From NCBI RefSeq assembly GCF_026125785.1, contig NZ_JAHCKL010000005.1:1-64000 (forward strand): 64,000 nt of DNA, in the 5' to 3' direction. Both the position numbers and the translations under genes were made by a program. Shown piece by piece: positions 58,988 to 64,000 of the stretch. Position 1 is the first letter of the stretch. Each line of letters begins with the position of its first letter. This stretch comes from Hydrogenophaga sp. Its GTDB lineage: Bacteria > Pseudomonadota > Gammaproteobacteria > Burkholderiales > Burkholderiaceae_C. Under the pieces are notes generated by a model. It did no database searches, was not told the origin of the DNA, and saw only the letters and a list, made by a program, of their open reading frames with translations.

Positions 58988-61617
58988 GATGAAGTGGCGA
59001 GTTTCTTGAGGGTGTAGAGCTGTTCCAGCGCTTCGCGTGGACTCAGGGTGTCGGGGTCTATCGCGGCCAGCGCCGTCTCCAGCGGATGTACTTCAGGTTC
59101 CAGTGTGGCAGGCGGTGGCGCGAACAGGTCGACCTGGCTGCGGCTTTCCTCGCTTTGCGCTTCGAGGGCCGCCAGCGCGTGGCGCGCATGCTGCACCACG
59201 CCGCCGGGCACGCCGGCCAGCCGTGCAACCTGGATGCCATAGCTGCGGCTGGCCGGTCCCGGTTCGATCTGGTGCAGGAACACGATGCCCCCGGACTTGC
59301 CGCCGGCCTCCGTGGCGCTCACGTGCACGTTCACCGCTGCGTGGTGGCCGGCGGGGAATTCGGTGAGTTCGAAGTAGTGCGTGGCGAACAGCGTGAAAGC
59401 GCGTGATTTGTCGTGCAGGTGGGTGGCAATGCCGCCGGCCAGGGCCAGGCCGTCGAAGGTGGAGGTGCCTCGGCCGATTTCGTCCATGAGCACCAGGCTC
59501 TCGGGGGTGGCCGCGTGCAGGATCTGCGCGGCCTCCGTCATCTCCACCATGAAGGTGGACTGCGCGTTGGCCAGATCGTCGGCCGCGCCAATGCGGGTGT
59601 GGATCGCATCGATCGGCCCCAGGCGGCAACTGCGCGCGGGCACGCAACTGCCCATGCTGGCCAGCAGCACGATGACCGCGACCTGCCGCATGTAGGTGCT
59701 CTTGCCGCCCATGTTGGGGCCGGTGATCACCTGCATGCGCTGCCTGGGACCCAGCACGGTGTCGTTGGCGATGAAGCTGCCGCCGCTGGTTTCATTCAGG
59801 CGAGCCTCCACCACCGGGTGGCGTCCGCCGCGTATGTCGATGCACGGCTCGGGCACGAACTGAGGCTCGCACCAGTTCAGGGTGAGCGCGCGCTCGGTCA
59901 GGGCGCAGAGCGCGTCCAGCGCCGCCATCGCTCGGGCCAGCCTGGTCAGCGCGGGCACCTGGTCCTGCAACTGGTCCAGCAACTGGTCGTAGAGCCATTT
60001 TTCGCGCGCCAGGGCGCGGTCCTGCGCGGACAGGGCCTTGTCCTCGAACGCCTTGAGTTCGGGGGTGATGAAACGCTCCGCATTCTTCAGCGTCTGGCGG
60101 CGGCGGTAGTCGTCGGGCACCTTGGCGGCCTGGCCTTGCGTGACCTCGATGTAGAAGCCGTGCACCTTGTTGAACTGCACGCGCAGATTGGCAATGCCGG
60201 TGCGCGCGCGCTCGCGCTGCTCCAGGTCCACCAGGAAACCATCGCAATTGTTCTGGATGCCGCGCAGTTCATCGAGTTCGGCATCGAAGCCATCGGCGAT
60301 CACACCACCGTCGCGCACCAGGGCGGCGGGCTCGGGCAGCAGCGCCGCTCGCAGCAGCTCGGCGCAGCCGTCCGGTGGCGTCAACCGGCCAGCGATGTCC
60401 TGCAACAGGCCGCCGGCATCCTGCGGACCCAACTGGCGCGCCAGGTGGCGGGCGCGTTCCAGCGTCTGACCCAGGCCCACCAGTTCGCGCGGCTTGACCT
60501 GGCGCAGCGCCGTGCGGGCGGTGATGCGCTCCACGTCGCTGGCGCCCTTGAGCGACTGCCGCAGGGTCTGCCACAGTCCGCCGCGCAAGCTGGCGATGGC
60601 GGCGAGCCGTGCGCGTGCTTCGCTGCGATCTCGCCGGGGTTCGAGCAGCCAGTGGCGCAGCATGCGGCTGCCCATGCCGGTGCAGCAGGTGTCCAGCAGC
60701 GAGAACAGCGTGGGGCTGGGTTCGCCACGCAGGGTCTGGGTGAGCTCCAGGTTGCGGCGCGTGTTGGCCGGCAGGTCGATGCGCTCGTCGCTGCGCGCCA
60801 CCTGCAGGCTGCGCACATGGGTGAGCGCCCGGCCCTGGGTGTGCTCGGCGTACTGCAGCAGCGCGGCGGCGGCAGCGTGCGCGTCGGGCAGGTCCTGGGC
60901 GTCCCAGGCGGCCAGGCTCGCGGCCTCCAGCTGCTCCAGCAGCTTGCGCTGGCCCAGCCCGGCGTCGAAAGCCCACGCCGGGCGCACCACGGCGACCAGC
61001 CGGTTGCCTTGCGCACCGCTCTGGCCGGACAGCGACAGCACGCTTTTTTCGAATGCGGGGGTGGCGTCGGCGCTGTAGAGCAGTTCGCCCGGTGCCACGC
61101 GCGCCACCCAGTCGCCGAGTTCGTCGCTGGCGCACTGGGCCAGGAACACGATGCCCTGCGTGACCGACATCCAGGCCAGGCCACAGCCGGTGCGCGCGCC
61201 AGGGTGCACCGCCATCAGCAGCGCCTCGGCCTTGTCGGAGAGGAGTTCGCTGTCGGTCAGGGTACCGGGCGTGACCACACGCACCACCTTGCGTTCGACC
61301 GGTCCCTTGGCGGTCGACACATCGCCGACCTGCTCGCAGATCGCCACCGATTCGCCCAGCTTGATCAGCCGGGCAAGGTAGGTATCGACCGAGTGGAAAG
61401 GCACGCCGGCCATGACCACCGGCACGCCCGCCGACTGGCCGCGCTGCGTGAGTGTGATGTCCAGCAGCCGCGCGGCCTTTTCCGCATCGGCATAGAACAG
61501 CTCGTAGAAATCGCCCATGCGGTAGAACAGCAGCGTGTCCGGGTACCCTGCCTTGAGGCTGAGGTACTGCTGCATCATCGGCGTGTGCTTGGAGAGTTCG
61601 GAGGCGTGTGGGCTCAT
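58984..61617 (-). CDS. mutS: DNA mismatch repair protein MutS
   Basis: 877-residue mismatch-recognition ATPase. The mismatch-binding Phe-x-Glu is in [12 protein letters not shown] (about residues 34-44); the Walker A of the ABC-type ATPase is [13 protein letters not shown] (about 637), signature STFMVEMTE and [12 protein letters not shown] follow. Full length compared with E. coli MutS (853). The C-terminus carries the MutL/beta-clamp and tetramerisation segment. ATG 61617. Co-transcribed with Anbu downstream; divergent from an EamA transporter. Confidence 0.97.
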   Translation of the reverse strand: MSPHASELSKHTPMMQQYLSLKAGYPDTLLFYRMGDFYELFYADAEKAARLLDITLTQRGQSAGVPVVMAGVPFHSVDTYLARLIKLGESVAICEQVGDVSTAKGPVERKVVRVVTPGTLTDSELLSDKAEALLMAVHPGARTGCGLAWMSVTQGIVFLAQCASDELGDWVARVAPGELLYSADATPAFEKSVLSLSGQSGAQGNRLVAVVRPAWAFDAGLGQRKLLEQLEAASLAAWDAQDLPDAHAAAAALLQYAEHTQGRALTHVRSLQVARSDERIDLPANTRRNLELTQTLRGEPSPTLFSLLDTCCTGMGSRMLRHWLLEPRRDRSEARARLAAIASLRGGLWQTLRQSLKGASDVERITARTALRQVKPRELVGLGQTLERARHLARQLGPQDAGGLLQDIAGRLTPPDGCAELLRAALLPEPAALVRDGGVIADGFDAELDELRGIQNNCDGFLVDLEQRERARTGIANLRVQFNKVHGFYIEVTQGQAAKVPDDYRRRQTLKNAERFITPELKAFEDKALSAQDRALAREKWLYDQLLDQLQDQVPALTRLARAMAALDALCALTERALTLNWCEPQFVPEPCIDIRGGRHPVVEARLNETSGGSFIANDTVLGPRQRMQVITGPNMGGKSTYMRQVAVIVLLASMGSCVPARSCRLGPIDAIHTRIGAADDLANAQSTFMVEMTEAAQILHAATPESLVLMDEIGRGTSTFDGLALAGGIATHLHDKSRAFTLFATHYFELTEFPAGHHAAVNVHVSATEAGGKSGGIVFLHQIEPGPASRSYGIQVARLAGVPGGVVQHARHALAALEAQSEESRSQVDLFAPPPATLEPEVHPLETALAAIDPDTLSPREALEQLYTLKKLATSS

Positions 61618-61753
61618 CGGGGCGGCGTTCGCGGAGGCGGCGGCGGGCGGGGGGCGCCAGCGCAGCCCGACATCTTATGGGATGGCTGCCGGCTGGCCAG
61701 GCCGACGTGCCACACAATAGGCCTCTTTCCCCTTGACGCCCTGACCTCTCCCG

Positions 61754-62629
61754 ATGATGTCGCTGACCTGGCCCGTCGTGGCCGCCGTGCTGGCCGGTGC
61801 CCTGATGCACGCGGGCTGGAACGCGCTCATCAAGAGCGGTGGCGACAAGGCTCTGGACACCGCGCTGCTGCACTTGCTGGGCGCCGTGGTGGCCTTGCCG
61901 CTGCTCGCGGTGGTGGGCCTGCCCGGTGCGGCCAGCCTGCCCTTCATCGCCGCCTCGGCACTCATCCATGTGGGCTACTACATCGCGCTGGTGGGCGCCT
62001 ACCAGCATGGCGAACTGGGCCTGACGTATCCCATCATGCGCGGCCTCGCGCCGCTGCTGGTGGCCCTGGGCAGCGGCAGCCTGATCGGTGAGTCGCCCAG
62101 CGCGATGGCCTGGATCGGCGTGGTTGGCATCACCTGTGGCGTTGCCCTGGTCGGGCTGGCCCGGCCCGGGGAGGCGCTGCACCACCGCAAGGCCTTGCTG
62201 TATGCGGTCGCCAATGCCGTCATCATCGCGGCCTATACCGTGGTTGACGGCCTGGGAGTGCGTACCGAGGCCAGCGCCGGAGGCCACGCCTTGCGCTATG
62301 TGCTGGCGCTGTTCGTCGCCAACAGCCTGGCCTACCCTGCGCTCCTGTGGTGGCAGCGCGGGCCGGCCGGCCGGGTGCAGGCGATGGCCTATGCGCGCGG
62401 CCGCTGGCCTTGGGCGCTGCTGGGCGGCGCAGCCTCCCTGGGTTCGTATGCCATTGCGCTGTGGGCCATGACCCGCGCGCCGGTGGCCAGCGTGGCGGCC
62501 CTGCGCGAGACCTCGGTGCTGTTTGCCGCCATATTGGGCACGGTGCTGCTGAAAGAGAAGTTCGGCCTGCAAAGGGCCATCGGCACCGGGGTCGTCGTCG
62601 CTGGCGTGATGGCGCTGCGCCTGGGCTGA
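61754..62629 (+). CDS. EamA-family (DMT) transporter
   Basis: 291 residues with ten membrane helices in two EamA repeats (GALMHAGWNALIKSGGDKALDTALLHLLGA ... and LLGGAASLGSYAIALWAMTRAPVASVAALRETSVLFAAILGTVLLKEKFG, the latter with the typical helix-helix pattern). Such exporters handle amino acids or small metabolites. Two successive ATGs at 61754 and 61757 are possible. Own promoter in the 136-bp gap shared with mutS. Confidence 0.87.
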   Translation: MMSLTWPVVAAVLAGALMHAGWNALIKSGGDKALDTALLHLLGAVVALPLLAVVGLPGAASLPFIAASALIHVGYYIALVGAYQHGELGLTYPIMRGLAPLLVALGSGSLIGESPSAMAWIGVVGITCGVALVGLARPGEALHHRKALLYAVANAVIIAAYTVVDGLGVRTEASAGGHALRYVLALFVANSLAYPALLWWQRGPAGRVQAMAYARGRWPWALLGGAASLGSYAIALWAMTRAPVASVAALRETSVLFAAILGTVLLKEKFGLQRAIGTGVVVAGVMALRLG

Positions 62630-62737
62630 CCGCCGCATCCGTTTGCCGCCGGGCGCCGGAGACAGGTGGGGTGCCGATCATCCGGCACAATTTGTGCGTG
62701 ATCCGGTGTTCTTCCCGGGCCCCCAACCACCGCACGC

Positions 62738-64000
62738 ATGGCCGCCGCCACTTCCCATTCCTCCGCCCCCGACCCGGGCCGTCCGCCCGCCTTCGACGCG
62801 ACGACAGGCCTGCCGTTCGAGATGTTCTTCATGGCGTCGCCCTTGGCGGCCAGCATTTCGCGCGTGAGCGACGGCATGCTGCTGGCCGTCAACGACGCCT
62901 GGCTGGCGCTGACAGGGCTGGGCCGCGAGGCGGCCTTGGGCCGGACCACGGTCGAACTCGGCCACTGGAAGGACCACGATGAACGCAAGCGTTTCCTGGC
63001 CCGCCTGGAAAACGGGGCCGGCGACGACCTGCAGTACCTGTGCCTGCGTGATGGCGTGGCCCACCGGGTGCGCCTGCACACCCGTGTGCTGGATGCAGGG
63101 CCGGAGCCGCTGATGCTGGTCTACCTGACCGAGGCCACGCGCGAGTTCGAGGCCGTGAACGCGCTGCGCTCGGCCAATGCGGAGCTGCAGCAGCAGGTGG
63201 CCTTGCACGCGGCCATCGAGAAGCTGGCCCAGGTGGGGCACTGGACCAACGTCGAGAACGAAGACGAGGTGGCCTGGTCGCTGGGCCTGTACGAGATCGC
63301 CGGGCTGCAACCGCAGGAGCGCATCGGCCGCAGCGAGGGGCGTGGCGGCATCCATCCCGATGATCGGCCGGCCTGGCTGGCCGCACGCGCCGCGCTCGAT
63401 GGCCGTGAGGTGAGGTTCCGCTGGCAGCGTCCCGATGGCCAGCAGCGCTGGTTTCGCACGCGCATCAGCCAGACCACGGTGGCCGGGCAGCCGCAGACCG
63501 ATTTCGGCGTGGTGCAGGACATCACGGGTGAAGTCGAGGCGCAGGCACGCCTGGCCGAGCAGCTCAAGCTGCTGCAGAACATCACCGCGCGCGTGCCCGG
63601 CATGATGTACCAGGCCCGCCTGCTGCCCGACGGGCGCAGCGTGATTTCCTACGTCAACGACGCGGCGCGCGAGATGCTGGAGGTCGAGCCGCAGGACTTG
63701 CAGCGCGATGCGCGCATCCTGTTCGACCGCGTGCACCCGGAGGACCGGTCGGCGGTGATCCAGTCGCTGGCGGTATCGGCCCGGCACCTCACTTCGTGGC
63801 GCCAGACCTACCGCGTTTGCCTGCCGCGCGGCGGCATCCACTGGTACAGCGTGGAGGCGGTTCCTCAGTGCGAGCCGGACGGCACGGTCATCTGGCATGG
63901 CTTCACCACCGAGGTGACACAGAGCCGCCTGGCAGCGCAGAAGCTGGAACGCCAGCACCGCATGCTGGAGGCTGTGCGCCTGGCGCAGGCGGTCTACATC
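62738..64000 (+). CDS. Multi-PAS sensor protein, truncated by window end
   Basis: The window holds 421 codons of an open frame that continues past the right edge, so length and output domain are unknown. Three PAS-like regions can be read: about 25-135 (ending ...LMLVYLTEATREFE), 150-265 (HWTNVENEDEVAWSLGLYEIAGLQPQERIGR ... FGVVQDITGEVEAQARL) and 270-410 (RVPGMMYQARLLPDGRSVISYVND ... WHGFTTEVTQSRLAAQKLERQHR). The last helices and ERQHRMLEAVRLAQ look like the linker to a further PAS, GGDEF or histidine kinase domain. No membrane segment, so it is probably cytosolic. No strong ribosome site before ATG 62738. Confidence 0.8.
   Translation, partial: MAAATSHSSAPDPGRPPAFDATTGLPFEMFFMASPLAASISRVSDGMLLAVNDAWLALTGLGREAALGRTTVELGHWKDHDERKRFLARLENGAGDDLQYLCLRDGVAHRVRLHTRVLDAGPEPLMLVYLTEATREFEAVNALRSANAELQQQVALHAAIEKLAQVGHWTNVENEDEVAWSLGLYEIAGLQPQERIGRSEGRGGIHPDDRPAWLAARAALDGREVRFRWQRPDGQQRWFRTRISQTTVAGQPQTDFGVVQDITGEVEAQARLAEQLKLLQNITARVPGMMYQARLLPDGRSVISYVNDAAREMLEVEPQDLQRDARILFDRVHPEDRSAVIQSLAVSARHLTSWRQTYRVCLPRGGIHWYSVEAVPQCEPDGTVIWHGFTTEVTQSRLAAQKLERQHRMLEAVRLAQAVYI

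Noticed and set aside
59413-62091. Very long open frame antisense to mutS
   Set aside because: mutS on the minus strand is complete with Walker motifs and a mismatch-binding FYE; the other frame is a shadow.

Overview
This is a GC-rich (roughly two-thirds G+C) chromosomal stretch of a betaproteobacterium, most likely a member of the Comamonadaceae (Hydrogenophaga, Acidovorax or Variovorax relatives). That placement is inferred from the mix of gene families (DUF1415, DUF1631, DUF3014, proteobacterial GshA, an Aap-type amino-acid transporter, an Anbu protease), the bias for codons ending in G or C, and an intergenic palindrome of a type I recall from this group. I see no rRNA, tRNA, prophage, insertion sequence or CRISPR array. 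The window is packed with about 64 protein genes. Two are cut by its ends: EttA at the left and a multi-PAS sensor at the right.

Layout. 1-7.3 kb: end of ettA, DUF1415, DUF1631, a membrane-tethered TAXI-type binding protein and an Aer-like chemoreceptor. 7.5-11.5 kb: a minus-strand copper module (small His/Cys-rich exported protein, TolC-like channel, multicopper oxidase, DUF411-CusF fusion). 11.6-16.9 kb: glycerophosphodiester phosphodiesterase and a complete aapJQMP amino-acid ABC importer. 17.2-20.3 kb: acyl-CoA ligase, small membrane protein and AcuI-type acrylyl-CoA reductase. 20.3-26.3 kb: DUF2189, bacteriohemerythrin, 2OG-Fe dioxygenase, thiolase, histidine phosphatase, SDR, RluA-type pseudouridine synthase and PPOX-like protein. 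26.3-33.4 kb: dusC, gshA, dienelactone hydrolase, SRPBCC protein, ylqF/rbgA, flavodoxin-fold oxidoreductase, a 46-residue basic protein, a CPHC thioredoxin-fold lipoprotein and an RcnB-like protein.

33.5-41.8 kb: TerB-like protein, a degenerate GGDEF membrane protein, an FAD oxidoreductase plus Bug-type binding protein facing a LysR regulator, DUF3014, pyroglutamyl peptidase and a GIY-YIG-like protein. 41.8-48.9 kb: 4-TM protein, glnS, DUF2157-like membrane protein, an unusual repeat locus, a large choice-of-anchor I lipoprotein, DUF924 and a Tyr/Pro-rich exported protein. 48.9-57.2 kb: a LytTR/LytS two-component pair with small membrane proteins, a MacA/MacB-type efflux system with split MacB, and a PAS histidine kinase. 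57.2-64 kb: alpha/beta hydrolase, an Anbu proteasome-like protease translationally coupled to mutS, an EamA exporter and the truncated PAS protein.

Points that stand out: (i) a palindromic extragenic element at 45.5-45.75 kb whose two arms each continue into a different tandem array (21-bp and 14-bp units); (ii) two FNR/Anr-like boxes, one before the Aer-like receptor and one before the flavodoxin-fold oxidoreductase; (iii) the DUF411-CusF fusion in a copper module with its own TolC-like channel but no RND pump; (iv) Anbu coupled to mutS without its usual partners; (v) a LysR-type T-N11-A site in the divergent promoter at 38.8 kb; (vi) several hairpins between convergent genes.
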